Below, in pieces: positions 1 through 11,921 of a stretch of DNA of 64,000 nt (position 1 is the stretch's first letter; each line of letters begins with the position of its first letter). The notes under the pieces are model-generated. The model made no database searches. It was given only the letters and a program-made list of their open reading frames with translations, and was not told the DNA's origin. Where the stretch lies: positions 51,813,899 to 51,877,898 of the forward strand of contig CP136067.1 of assembly GCA_032622095.1 (NCBI GenBank), read 5' to 3'. The position numbers were made by a program, and so were the translations under genes. The DNA comes from Siphonodentalium dalli (lineage: Eukaryota; Mollusca; Scaphopoda; Gadilida; Siphonodentaliidae).

Positions 1-629
1 CAGACATCACTGGCATTTGTCAATATATACACATAAGAATAGAAAATAGTTTGAAATATTATATATCATTACTATCAGGTTCATCATTCAATGATGCATG
101 CATATATCGCAAGATGGCAGTTATGATAGCAGTATGAAGACGACAGAAGTCCCAATGTAACTACTTATACCGATTAGATGGGGAAACTACATAGTATATC
201 CATGCCAGTCCTTCGTGAATTTTCGCCATAATGGAAAAGCCCAACATCAAAAGATCACGTGTGGTCTGGAATTCTACGGGTTCACCACAAATGCTAAAAA
301 ACCAGCGTCTATAACCGGTAACAGGGGATTAGGAACATTTCGGAAACGAAAATACGCTAAATGATAACATCTCAGCCGGCTGAGCCGCCATATTTCGTCA
401 GCCACGAACTTCGTGATTGAGCCGGCTTAGCTAGCTAACCAGCCACGAAAATCGGTTGAGCCAGCCATGAAAACTATTTGTCGTGGCTTCGGGGTCTAGC
501 TCAGCACAAAATATAATGACATCATTTAGCCTATTTTTGTTATTGAAAATCTGTCTTTTAACATATCTCAACATTATACCTTATAAATATATAAATCCTT
601 TTTTTAAAACATCTAACACAAGTGAAGGT
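1..629. other. AT-rich intronic/flanking DNA with short repeats
   Basis: No coding sequence seen. At 372-490 there is an imperfect short repeat of AGCCGGCTGAGCC / AGCCACGAA text with local palindromes. The rest looks unique. Confidence 0.5.
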
Positions 630-842
630 TTCACCACATTCCATGCTTGGTGGCGCCTGTGTAATCCCTGGTGATGTCAGAGGTTATAGAGAAGAACCTC
701 AGAAAACAATCAGAAAATAAAAAGCAGAATTTATTTTTGGTCCTGTGACATCACAATTAAATGAGGAGAACACCACTTCATCTCAAAAACTTGTGACATC
801 ACACAAGTGTCACCAAGCATGAACGGTGAGGAAATCTTCAGC
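630..842. mobile_element. MITE-like inverted repeat
   Basis: The left side (GAAGGTTTCACC... CCATGCTTGGTG ... GGTGATGTCA) is mirrored on the right (TGACATCACACAAGTGTCAC, CAAGCATG...GGTGAGG). Arms of about 60 bp with mismatches surround an A-rich centre. Confidence 0.6.
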
Positions 843-1099
843 GTTGCCAAACTGGTGTTTCATATATTATAAATAGGATTTGCATATTTCAAAAGAAATA
901 TTCAGTTGTTACATTTATTAATCAAATTAATTAATTTTATTATCACTGATTCCTATGGAATATGCCCAAATAGAGCATGAAATATATATCGAATAAAAAT
1001 GTCCCCAATGAAGGTGGCAGGTTTGAAGGATTCATGGGTATCAGATCACTATACTACAAACTGTTGGAGGAATTGATTACACCTAAATATGTTGCACAT

Positions 1100-1590
1100 C
1101 TTCAATGTGTCGAGAAAGGGTCAATAACTCTATAATAAAAAACATAAAACATTTCTATGTTGAAAAATGGCAACAATTCCACCAAAATGACTCTGACTGA
1201 ACTAAAAATCGCAGGTTCCCATGAGCACTGGTGCCTGACCGAACTCAAAATCCCAGGTGCGCAGGTTCCCATATGTGCCAAGTTTAAAAAATTTTACTGG
1301 AATATGACGGAATACAGGCCTAGATAAAAGATGCGTACCAGGATGCACGATTCAATGTCAAAAAAGGGCCATAACTCTGCCAAAATTAGTCTGACTGAAC
1401 TCAACATCGCAGGTGTTCAGGTTCCCATGCTGGTTGATATATGTGCCAAGATTTTTTTTAAATTGACCAGAAAATGACAAAACAGACTCAGAAAAAAGTT
1501 CCGAACAGATGGACACACACACAGATGGACGAGGGTCATTAATATACATGTAGTCTTTCAACTATTTGACAGAATGTCGGGGGACAATAA
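1100..1590. repeat. AAGGGCCATAACTCTG-type tandem repeat
   Basis: Two to three diverged units contain 'AAAGGG(C/T)CA(T/A)AACTC', 'TGACTGAACT' and 'GCAGGTTCCCAT', ending near GGGGGACAATAA. Related text occurs at 23590-24440. Similar wording is common in bivalve genomes as I remember them. Confidence 0.6.
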
Positions 1591-1675
1591 TCAATTTATA
1601 ACTATGTGAAATATATAGTCCCGGAGAGAAGGGCAATCAAGAAATTATGATGATAAGTTATATTTTATTCTTTGT

Positions 1676-2600
1676 TTGGATTGGGTTGTCTTCGGTTGGA
1701 TTGGATATGCGGCTGAACAGGACCCTGGCTCTTACGGACCCTGGCTCATATGGACCCTGGCTCATACAGACCACCAGCTGATACGGATCCTGGCTCATAT
1801 GGACCCTGGCTCATACACACCACCAGCTGATACGGACCCTGGTTCATATGGACCCCGGCACATATGGACCTCAATTAAATATGCAATTTTACTTAAATTT
1901 AACTTTTCTAAACTCATGTTTGAATTTTTACTTTCCGGTTCTAATTTATATTTATTAATTCTAGATATCATTTGGCTTCGTCAGGAGGTTATTGGCTGCA
2001 TTGAACCTGAATGTTCCAGTTTGATACATCGGGTTTGTGACACAGGTGGAGTTATAAAACAATTATTGTTTATTCTCGTTCACTACCGTCGTTCATTATT
2101 CGACACTCGTACTCATTTATTTCTATGTGATTATAAATTGAAATTTTTGTAATTTCATTTATAATTCTTTTCAGGAATAAGCCAAGATAAATACCGACAA
2201 CCCAAATGCCTTGGTACACCGTTTGAGTTCAGCTACCAATATTGCTGCTCACCGACTCAACCAGACTTCACTTGTTCCACCATCCATGCATCTACCGATA
2301 CCTCATGGCAAACATGACCGGGTCCAATTGAGAGCGTAGCATACGTCATCGGGTCCAATTGAGAGCGCAAGAGCGTCCATACCTTCAGACTTATATTCAT
2401 ATTTTTTTTATTTTAGTATGTATGTTGTCTGTATTTTAATTTTTTTTTTTTTAAAAGTTAAATATAAATAAAATTATATATTTTAATTGAGGTCAATATC
2501 AGCCAGGGTCCGTATAAGCCGGGAGTCCATATAAGCCAGAGTCCATATGAGCCAGGGTCCATATGAGCCAGGGTCCGTATGAGCAAGTGTCCATATCAGC
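1676..2600. mobile_element. Inverted repeat with TCATATGGACCCTGGC minisatellite arms
   Basis: The left arm (1676-1880) has GGTTGGATTGG and then several TCATATGGACCCTGGC units. The right arm (2490-2625) has the reverse complement units followed by TTGGTTGGATTG. CCTCAATTAAAT near 1870 is mirrored by TTTTAATTGAGG near 2490. Related pieces lie at 3107-3136 and 3553-3582. The middle is unique. Confidence 0.65.
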
Positions 2601-3060
2601 CAGCATTTGGTTGGATTGTCCCTGGTCGATTGGATCGCATTTTTTCCCTGGGTCAGCCAGTCCTATTCCCAAATATGCATGGCTCGGTTGTTACAACTTC
2701 ATAAATTCGTTTTCAGGTGACAGGGTTTTTATCACCCACTGTACCAACAGTATAACACTCAGTCTCATATTATAGTACTGAGAAAACACGTACAAATATT
2801 TATCAATATGAAAACATTCCAGCTTGTATTAAATATATGGGAGCGAGTAGTATGTATTTAATGGTGACGATACCGCTGAATATGTGGAGTGTTATGTTGA
2901 GTGAAATATATATATATACATAAACACATGGTGTACACCCAAAGTTCATTCACATTGGTAGATTAGTGAAGAGCAAGAGCGTCCATACCTTCAGCCTTAT
3001 ATTCATTACATTCATAGTTTGGTTATTTTAGAATAACCAAATAATAATTTTGTTTTAAGC
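2300..3060. repeat. Short dispersed duplications
   Basis: GGGTCCAATTGAGAGCG occurs twice (2320-2370). AGAGCGTCCATACCTTCAG plus TTATATTCAT occurs at about 2370 and 2977. These look like rearranged fragments of the neighbouring inverted repeat. Confidence 0.5.
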
Positions 3061-3654
3061 CTTACAAACATATTCACCAATAATACAAGTCTTAAACACC
3101 AATGTATTATTATATGGACCCCCGGCTTAAACGGACTCCAATTGGGTCGTAGCGTGATCAAATTTGTTTTGATTTTAGATTCTCCATTGGCTTGTGACAA
3201 TAAATGGTGATCAATTTAACATGATAAAATTCTCTCTTATTTCTCCGTGACATATCTTATCCTGATGTTAATGGTAAGTTTATCTACCCCATTTTCAACT
3301 ACTACCTGCACTCCCTTTCCCTTTCTCTTTCCTATCCCTTCATCTATAAACTTTATTATTCGGACCATACAGAACCAAACCCGTCTGCTATACCCCAATG
3401 GTATCTATTGGGGTAACATTTATTTACTGAGGATAGGACTTAACAAAAGCCCCCAAGCTTGTTGCCCAATCCTCGTTTGAACACTTTACGATTATATGTT
3501 ATGTATTTATTGTTTGTAATTATGTTGTTTAGTTCAAATAAAATATTGTTTAAACCAAACGGACCCTGGCTAATATGGACCTCAATAATACAAGACTTAA
3601 ACACCAATGTATTTTTCCATGTGATGATGATTGGAAAATAACTCTCTTATTCCT

Positions 3655-3805
3655 CCGCCAATAATACAAGTCTTAAACACCAATGTATTTTCAGGAGAAT
3701 ATGTTTGTAAGACTTAAAACAAAATTGGTTCATTTCCCCTTTTTTCCATGTGATGATTGGCAAATAACTCTCTTATCCTTGTCAACTTTAGACATGATTT
3801 GAGAT
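3655..3805. repeat. 150-bp direct repeat, copy 1, downstream of exon 5
   Basis: Runs from CCTCCGCCAATAATACAAG to GACATGATTTGAGATGT. It is nearly identical to 4007-4160 on the other side of exon 5, with only a few substitutions and one- or two-base indels. Partial and inverted fragments occur at 3052-3110 and 3581-3620. Confidence 0.85.
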
Positions 3806-3825
3806 GTTTATATAATAAAACTCAC

Positions 3826-3902
3826 TTGATTTTCCAAGCCGTCGTTCCAGAACTATAGTGGGGAAACTGTCTGTGTTGCCTAGCTCCTCAAACCCAATTA
3901 TC
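3826..3902 (-). CDS. TXNDC9: TXNDC9-like gene, exon 5 (GFEELGNTD motif)
   Basis: Exon of 77 bp, acceptor TTTTTGCAG, donor GTGAGT. It encodes residues about 147-172: IIGFEELGNTDSFPTIVLER then RLGKS. The Gly-Phe-x-x-Leu-Gly-x-x-Asp block and the Leu-Glu-x-Arg-Leu helix are among the most conserved segments of TXNDC9. It ends in phase 1. The human protein is about 226 residues, so some 20-50 C-terminal residues are missing; I found no convincing exon between 1 and 3800, so the last exon probably lies outside the window. The exon sits between two copies of a 150-bp duplication. Confidence 0.92.
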
Positions 3903-4006
3903 CTGCAAAAATGATAAATAAATGTATTCAACAAAATCGAAACTATAGATAATATTGTTAACAGTGGTGCAATTGCAGCAAGCTTAATGATCCTCCCCAC
4001 TCCATC

Positions 4007-4160
4007 CTCCACCAATAATACAAGTCTTAAACACCAATGTATTTTCAGGAGAATATGTTTGTAAGGCTTAAAACAAAATGGTTCATTTCCCCTTTTTTCC
4101 ACGTGATGATTGGCAAATAACTCTCTTATCCTTGTCCACTTTAGACATGATTTGAGGTGT
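4007..4160. repeat. 150-bp direct repeat, copy 2, upstream of exon 5
   Basis: Partner of 3655-3805 at an offset of about 352 bp. Together they flank TXNDC9-like exon 5 in direct orientation. Confidence 0.85.
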
Positions 4161-4977
4161 CACATGACATTCTCGGTAGTTTCTACACATTATCAATTAG
4201 GCCAGATATTAAGTCTCATCGCTATCAATAGAAATGAATCGTAGCCGTCATATTGTTATGAGAAAAGTGTCGCACAGTAAATACCTCTCTATTTCTATTA
4301 GATGACTAAATTATATATTTTAAATATATAACTCTCTGAATCTATGTCACGTCGCTGACACCATGTTCGCCAACTAATCAAGTAATGGTTGTCATTGCTA
4401 TTTTCGCAGAAATAAAACAACAGTTCTATTGCTTATTATTGTGAGGTGTTGAATGCCTATTGTTGTATAAAGAACCTTAATGGTGTGAAGCCAGTTGTTG
4501 TTATAAGACAAGAGATAGTTTACGACACATTGCCTAACTGACATGCCATCACTGGTACATCGAATTATAGGACAATGCATTTCATCTTACATACCGCCTA
4601 ATCAACAAAAATAATAATCATTATAATATAACCAGTGCGGAGATTAAAGTTTTTGATAGTTAATAATCGCCTTTGTACAACCATCACCATTCAATCAATG
4701 CTCCCCTTACAAAATAAATCCGGGCTGTCATCATATAATGTATTTGAAGTATGAAAAGTGGTGAGCGCATAATGTCACTTGAATATCGTTCACTTGCTTC
4801 TGGTCAATGTTATCGGTACGCTATTTGAAATACTGGAACATTCTGGTGGTCATTTTGTTTCTTGATTTTTAAGGTCAAGGACAAACAAATTGGACTGGCA
4901 CCACGGCTAATTTTATTCATCGTACCTAAATTATGTCAAATCACTAGGGACTATTCACAAATGGTCGTCATGTAATA
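4161..4977. other. Intron 4 DNA without recognisable elements
   Basis: AT-rich, no coding signal and no repeat that I can match elsewhere in the window. Confidence 0.4.
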
Positions 4978-7480
4978 AAATGAAAGTGTCAATGACACTG
5001 TAGCTCAACTTGGAAAGGATATATTTTTTGCTGAGCAATGAATAAAATGATAAAGAAGGAAAGCCAAAAAGTTACAGTAAAGGTCATGTATCGTGTGGAT
5101 GAAATTATTTTCATTTCAAACATTTCACCAATAAATGTGGGCTACAGGGTGTGCAGATGGATTCAAATTTGAAATCCAAGATGACTGCTGGCAGCCATGA
5201 TTTATAACGAATTTCAGAAATAATTGATAGCTCCAATCTAGAGGTCACCCTGAAGATCCATGTGAAGTTTGATGATGATTGGATGCAGACCCCACGCTAG
5301 GAGGCGACTCGGGCGAGAATTTCGCCCTCGGGCCGGCGAAGTCGCCCTCGGATGTCCGCAAGGCGAAAACGAAGTCGCCTTCCAAATTTGACAAAACTAG
5401 CTTAGGATTTACGGTAATTTTACCGGTGAAAATTAGACTCGTTTCTGCTCGTTTTGCAAAAAATATATATATAGTCTCAAGTTCTCAACTGTTCCAACGA
5501 GGCATTTTATTTATAAATTATACATGGTGTACCCTATCCACATATTCTAATCAGATTGGGTGCTTTTGGAAATGGCAAATTGCGCTGAGCAACGAAGTTT
5601 ATGATGAGCTACTGGTTCGTTTTAAAGAGACTGGAATTTAGACCTTACTTAATTTGTTCCGTCGGGTCATTTTGTAACCGCAAATTGTATAGCCATACAT
5701 GGTTTCCACTGCTCATGCAGTAGCCAAAGTGAACAAATAATACTGTCTTTGAAACTAAAACATATCTATGAATTTTCACTTTTACAAAAGTAGTTTGTGT
5801 CGGATTCCGTTTCCCAATTCAACTTTTAACTTTTTGGAATTGCATTTTATTTTGTTTACAACAAGAACACGTGCTTGCTTACTATTAAACACAGAGGTTT
5901 GAATGTGCATTGGAAGTACTTAATTTAATGTTCTTAGTTAAATCAAAGATCTACATAATAAACTATTACTATCCAAACTCGTTTAAAAGGATTAATTTGT
6001 GTCAAAACTATGTGTTTGCAAATTACAATTGTTGTCAATCTATCGCTCAGACCACGTGCTCCGCGTATATACCGGTACGTCTGTTAACGGTTGCAAATTA
6101 ATTGCATGTAGGCCTACTTCGTTACAATGCAGGTATTTAAATAACCTGCTGGTGCATATTATAAGCTCAACTGGTCTCTGTTAAGAACACATTAACCACT
6201 ATTGTGACACGGCTATCAAACTCGTCAAGTTTATTGCTTTAATCAGATTATCATCAGACAACACTGACGGTCGTGATGATGGTATTCAACAATATACTCT
6301 TTAGAAACAAAATTAAAAGCTTTTGCACCTCCTTAATTAGTCCTTATTGTTGTTTATTTTAACGGACACCCACATTACAGCAGTGGCCAAAAGCCATTTC
6401 CAAAAATTTAAATTTATAATAACAATTCAGATATTAAAAGTTATGAAGTAGACAATTAATTTCTTCAGATAAAAGTCAACAGTTTAAAAAAAAATTTAAG
6501 TTATAAATTTAGTTAAAATTTTAGATTATCAATCTATAAAGGTGCTATACTTGTGTTGTATCTTGCTAAATATGTTTTATCTTGTTGTTTTATCTTATTT
6601 ATTGATGTGCAGATAAATAAAGCGAATTTTGAAAATTAGTACTTAAGTATATTTTTTTATAAGTCTCCCTATTCTGGCTCAAGTCTCCCTAAAATCTGCA
6701 GAGGGAGACTTCATTTCTCCCTGTTTTCAATACCTAGCTTGGACCCTGATTGGATGAGGGATGTGGCCTGTAGGGTGTGCCAAAGGATTTAGTCAGGCAA
6801 AAAGTAAAATCCAAGATGGCCGTTTTTTTTTCTTTTTCGGAAACGATCAATGGCTCCCATCTAGAGGTCACCCTAAAGATCCATATGAAGTTTGGTGGCA
6901 ATTAGAAGAGGGATGTGGTCTGTAGGGTGTGCCAAAGGATTTAGTCATGCAAAAAGTTAAATTCAAGATGGCTGTCGGCGGCCATGTTTTTCACCAAAAA
7001 TCGCTAAAATTTGTTAGCTCCCATCTGGAGGTGATCCTAAACATGCCTGTAAATTTTCACAACATTTCTCCAATAAATGCGGGCTGTAGGGTGTGCCGAT
7101 GGATTCAAATTTGAAATCCAAAATGGCTGCTGGTGGCCATGTTTTTATCTAGTGATCACCCTGAAGATCCATATGAAGTTTGGTGATGATCGGATGGGGG
7201 ATATGCACTGTAGGGGGTGCTAAAGGATTTAGTGATGCAAAGAGTAAAATCCAAGATGGCTGCTGGTGGCCATGTTTTTCACTGAAATTCGTTCAAATTC
7301 TCAAAATCCCTAAAAACAGACAAACTAAGTCTCATAACTCTCATATAAAAGATTGGACAAATCTTGTTTCCGAACTCATTCGATATATTTGTTGCAATAG
7401 ATACAAAATATGAATGAAATCGATTAACGTTTGAGTTACCGCATTACAGTCTGCGTTCGTCCAGATGCCCCGACGACTGC
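4978..7480. repeat. Family D repeat (CCAAGATGGC family), copy 1, interrupted
   Basis: Starts with TGAAAGTGTCAATGACAC (containing a 15-bp palindrome) and TAGCTCAACTTGG, then tandem diverged units of about 150-190 bp. Each unit has a 'GAAGATCCATATGAAGTTTGG' -like line, 'GGTGTGC..A.GGATT' and CCAAGATGGCTGCTGGCGG. The hAT-like element 5286-6748 splits it. Motif occurrences include about 5179, 6814, 6966, 7120 and 7252. It lies in intron 4. Confidence 0.8.
5286..6748. mobile_element. hAT-like non-autonomous element, 1,463 bp
   Basis: Flanked by a perfect 8-bp duplication ATTGGATG (5278-5285 and 6749-6756). Removing one copy restores the family D text TGATTGGATGAGGGATGTGG. Termini CAGACCCCACGCTAGG and CCTAGCTTGGACCCTG are imperfect inverted repeats starting CAG. 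Eight-bp duplications and CAG..-type ends are the hAT signature. No transposase was found inside. An ORF starting at 5279 crosses the boundary and is not a gene. Confidence 0.85.
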
Positions 7481-7518
7481 CCACCCGCCAATAAATATAT
7501 ACATGTATTGCAAATTAC

Positions 7519-7652
7519 CTGTCTACTGTGATGCCATTGGCAAAGCAATATATTGCTGGTAAAACCTGTATCTTCAGCTTTTCCACTAAGAATTTAGCTT
7601 TTCCCACATTGACCTTAGCAAACTTTGTTTCAAAATACTTCTTTGCCAGCGT
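7519..7652 (-). CDS. TXNDC9: TXNDC9-like gene, exon 4 (core of thioredoxin fold)
   Basis: Exon of 134 bp, acceptor AATTTCAG, donor GTAATT. It encodes residues about 103-147: TLAKKYFETKFAKVNVGKAK followed by FLVEKLKIQVLPAIYCFANG and ITVDR. The V-L-P segment carries the conserved cis-proline of the thioredoxin fold. 'KYFETKF', 'VEKLKIQVLP' and the following glycine are strongly family-like. It ends with two bases of an Arg codon completed by exon 5. The protein looks closer to the plant and fungal style of TXNDC9 ('VLP..') than to the vertebrate form, from memory of those sequences. Confidence 0.94.
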
Positions 7653-8905
7653 CTGAAATTAAGTAAAGTTTAGATTAAACATATTTTAATGCCTTATATT
7701 AAGAATAATATACAACAATTGGGATGGGGAAATAAGTGCCCTCAATTAATTACTTCTTGTTCCCTGATTGGTAAGAAACAGCACTAATGTTATCTGTTAT
7801 TCTCATAATTTCTGGTGGACTAAAATAAATATGGTTTGGTTTTTCATGACGGGAACTGCGCTGGTGCAGTATTAAAGATCATGTGCCAATCCATTCTCTT
7901 ATATATGCGGGTCTTCCATAGGGAGCCACTCATATATAAGAGAATGCTAGGCCCAAACTCCATGCAGCGGCCTCTCCGTTATCACTGCGATAGATCACTG
8001 CCACAATGATGGTAACTTGCAGACTGATAATTCTATTTGTTAAGTATCGTCGGAACTATATTTAGTCACCTACCGGTATTATCTTATTTTGACCACCACA
8101 AGTTTGCAATAATGGTAATTCTTTCGGTATTGATAAGAACAATACGAACTGAGCCACATACACACAATTTAATCCTAAAACATAAGAACTAAGATCATGT
8201 AAGAAATCCTTACCAAATGTCCTTATGGCAATGGTATCTCAGTGGAGCAATGAGAGATAACTCTGTCTGTGTTAGGCTAAGAAAATGCATTGGCACAGGG
8301 TTTTCGAAAATTCCAGGAAGATCTGGTCATGTAAGGGTTAAACCAAGGTTCTTTGACCACAATAAAGGTATACACAGGGAACTGCTCTTATGTGTTATTG
8401 CAGTCAAGTTTGTTCCAAGTGATATGGTATAAGGATAGTACAAGAGGTCAGATGTATCAAGTGTTCTCATTTAACAACAAAAGTGAACCTTAAAATATCA
8501 ATCAATTACACATGAGTGGTTCTGTGATAATTATGTGCCCAACCAACATACATGTACATGTGTCCCATTCAATATTATCTGAAGATTTTACCATATTATT
8601 AATAATAATATTCTCATCTTATCATAATTAGACACACTTTTTTGTTAAATTTTGAATTGCGTTATTGACCGAAATGTCATACATGTACGGTATATGTCAT
8701 GTGTCTCAATTTACCCACACGTGTGTGAATGGCTGAGATATAATGAAACAGACTACTACACAGAATTAGAATGTTTTCCATAACAGGCGTGTCATTACTG
8801 TTTTTCTAACAATCTAATTTCTTTCAGTTCACACATATATAGCATAACTGTTGCACCAAATACTGTGCAACTGTGAACAATGAATTTCTTAACAGAGATC
8901 TTAAA
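7653..8905. other. Intron 3, mostly unique, with one perfect hairpin
   Basis: No coding signal. At 7892-7946 there are perfect 16-bp inverted arms (CATTCTCTTATATATG / CATATATAAGAGAATG) around a 23-base loop; two related hairpins lie at 23400-23560. Confidence 0.6.
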
Positions 8906-10132
8906 TAGGGCCCTGCGAATCGATTCAATTCCATGCGATTCGGAATCTTTCGTCTGATTCAATTCAAAATTGGCTGTCCCGATTCAACTTGTATCGAATC
9001 ACTGGCACCAGTTGTATTATCATTATGGTAACGGATAACGTTGCTTTTTCATGAAGAATACTGAAGAGAGCTTATGATACCAAGGAAAGACCACACATTA
9101 CAAACACTGAAGAGTGAGCTATACTATATAGACTGCCGATGCATTGAATGACTTATGAAACTGAGCTAGCAAAATTTCATATATATGTCGAACTTCAGCA
9201 ACGTGAATACTTACTGACTTCATTATTGCTTCTGATACCATTTCGATATTCTATAGCCGAGATAGCCACAAAGAATGCACACTTAATTGGTTAAATGTAA
9301 ATTTGATCCATTAATGGATTATACTAGTAATTTACATAATATACCGACGATCACAGGCCTTTAGATTAGGCTAATTTGGGGACATTTTGGGGGACCGAGG
9401 TGGTGGGTTTGCGAGGAGGGGGGTACCCCCTAGTGACTATTGGGGGTACGGGGTTTTCCCCGGGGAGAATTTTGTTTAAAGTGAGCCTAAAATGGGGGCT
9501 GTCTGGTTGTTTATGAAGCATATGAAAGGTGAAAGAAATGAACCAATGGCCCCCATATCATTTCCTGGCAACTTGGGCTTGTTTCAGCATTCAGCAAGTT
9601 ATATTACCCTTACATTTTCAAGTTTTGTAGGTCACAATTTATTGAATATTGGGAATATTGGATCATTTGACATCAACAAAGCCATTTTATAGATGTATGG
9701 TGCTTGAAAGTTCACCAAGCAGTCCACCAACACACTGTTCATGGGTATTTCCAATTAAAATTTAATATAATCTAACTACATGTATATGTGAACCTGAAAA
9801 AAGTTAGAAAGTTGATTTGTTGTGGTCAAATGAAGCAATATACACACACAAACAGGTCATAAAAAGGGTGATTTTGCGGTGACATTTTGTCAAATGTGCC
9901 TTCTAATTTGGGGACATTTCTATAATTTGGGGACATCGGTAAACGCTGTGAGTTGTGGGGAATATTAAGGCCTGGATCACTTATCGTTGTTACAAAGTTA
10001 GTAAATTGATACCGGTACAGCTATTCAGTCAAGCGATATCGACATCTATTGATACGTCTGATGTAATTCATCATTAGGCTGATTTGATTCGAAATTTTAT
10101 CGAAATGAAAATGCCCGATTCGCAGGGCCCTA
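8906..10132. mobile_element. TIR element with TAGGGCCCTGCGAATCG ends, 1,227 bp
   Basis: Perfect 17-bp terminal inverted repeats at 8906-8922 and 10116-10132, with subterminal GATTC/GAATC-rich DNA on both sides. I could not find a clear 8-bp target duplication, so the hAT assignment is only suggested by the end sequence. It contains another TIR element (9355-9973). A degenerate relative of the end is at about 13300. Confidence 0.75.
9355..9973. mobile_element. Nested TIR element with AATTTGGGGACA subterminal repeats, 619 bp
   Basis: Begins AGGCCTTTAGATTAGGC, AATTTGGGGACATT. Ends AATTTGGGGACATCGGTAAA ... GTGGGGAATATTAAGGCCT. A larger, inverted copy with matching ends occupies 27987-30216. It lies wholly inside 8906-10132. 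Confidence 0.7.
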
Positions 10133-10682
10133 ATGTATTTACCGGCAGGTTCTAGTTACAACATGTTTTATAATACAAGAATTGCATCTGAGATACAGGG
10201 CCGAGTTGAGGTATACATGTAGCTGTGCCAAACATGGGCTTGGATTGAAAAGGCATTAATTGTAACTTGCTATCATACACAACACTGTTGAGGAAGTTTG
10301 ACATACCAAATATTCCCCAGCAAACCGACCTTGCCAAAGATAACACTATGGTGCTATCATGATAAAAATTCACTAATCAAGGGCAGTAACTACGCCAAAC
10401 ATACGCGGACCACATCAGTTTTCGACTCGATCAAGACTTTGTTGAGCAAGTCACATATACTGAGTATCAACAAAATCAGTTGATATTTGTTCAAGTTATC
10501 GCACTATCGCCATCTGTTACTGTATATCATTTTGTTGATGATACATGTACTCTACCAAATATATATTGTAACATCTCTGTTAGCTTTATCCCACTTTAAA
10601 CTTAATAAAAACTACATTAAGTAATATTATAAATTCTGTAAATGACAGAGTCCCATTGAATTTATTGTCAAAATATATAAAA

Positions 10683-11240
10683 CTAGCAGGTTAGCCCGCC
10701 ACCGGCGGCGTTTGTCCGAAACATGACATTTTATGACATGTTTATTTTTTAATATTAATTAAATGTTTTTTAAATGTAATATATTTTTTTTCTGAATTTT
10801 TTCCGAAACATGACATTTTATGACATGTTTATTTTTTAATATTAATTTAATGTTTTTTAAATGTAATATTTTTTTTTCGGAATTTTTTTTTGTTTCTGGC
10901 GGAAAAATTTACCCGATGAAATCCCCCCTTCCTATGAACGATATTGGGTTTTTCAATATTTTACCCGATTTGACCTTCAATTGATCGTTTTCAAGGTCAA
11001 GGTCATGTCGGGGTCACAATATATAATTTGTGGGTACCCATTTGAAGGTTAAGACTGACCCGATGAAAAATTCCCCCGTTCCTAGGAACGACAGACATAA
11101 GAATGTTTCACACAATGCGACGTCGACGATCCCCGTGTGTTTTTACACTTATATACGAAGTTTGAGCTCACCTAGGGCGGAAAAACTTACCCGATCCGCG
11201 TTCTTAGGAACACAACACGCTCCGCGTTCTTAGGAACACA
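10683..11240 (+). mobile_element. CTAG-headed element, degenerate copy
   Basis: Head CTAGCAGGTTAGCCCGCC, then an 88-bp tandem duplication (about 10718-10885, CCGAAACATGACATTTTATG units), then GACCTTCAA / TCAAGGTCAAGGTCA text as in family A. A 26-bp duplication (TCCGCGTTCTTAGGAACAC) follows at 11195-11245. Confidence 0.6.
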
Positions 11241-11921
11241 ACACGCTCATGTCTATACATGCCCAGACCCAGAAGAGGTATGATTTTTTTTAACCTGCCC
11301 GTGGCCATTGAGCAGCCCCTGATGGTCAATAGTCCCCGCAAAGTTAATCCCGTCGTGAACCCCATCCTCGCAAAGAGCGGACAGTCAATTAATCCCGTCG
11401 TGAACGCCATCACCAACGCGACGTAATTTTGTTCTCCCGTATACGTTTGCGTAAATACGAAATTGTGAGTGTTGGTTTGTAACCGGGATTTCTGAGAAGC
11501 ATTATGCCTATAACTACCCCCCTAAGCCCTGACCTAAGTGTCATACATACTATAACAATGATGTTGTAAGAGTACTATGGCATCCATTAAATCTCCCCGC
11601 ATAGGAAACCACTCAATGTTCCCGTATATCTCTCTGCAGATGCTAATAACGTTGAATGGTAAACAGACGCTCTTTATAGCGATGCGTCAAAAACAAACGC
11701 TCATTAAATAATCACTTGATAACCCACGCCGTGCCTTTGCGGTGATTTGGGAGTGGATAAAGGGTGCTCAGAACTTCTCCAAAACGCGACAACTACGGTG
11801 TTCGTGGGTTTTTACCCTTAGATGGGAAGTTTGAACTCAATCGAGCCAGCCGTTTTCGATTCTATAAAGTACACACACACATATATATATATATATACGG
11901 AAGTCTCAAAATATATAGTAC
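11240..11921 (+). mobile_element. Family C element, copy 1
   Basis: Contains TTCCCGTATATCTCTCTGCAG, CTAATAACGTTGAATG and AAACGCTCTTTATAGCGATG, shared with 60738-60900. It ends CGAGCCAGCCGTTTTCGATT CTATAAAG, a microsatellite and CTCAAAATATATAGTA, where family A begins. No ORF of note. Confidence 0.65.

Noticed and set aside
1676-2152. 158-codon ORF
   Set aside because: Its first part is the GGACCCTGGCTCATAT minisatellite; the rest is unsupported AT-rich sequence.
5279-5641. 120-codon ORF
   Set aside because: Starts in the target duplication and crosses the hAT-like element border; no family motif.
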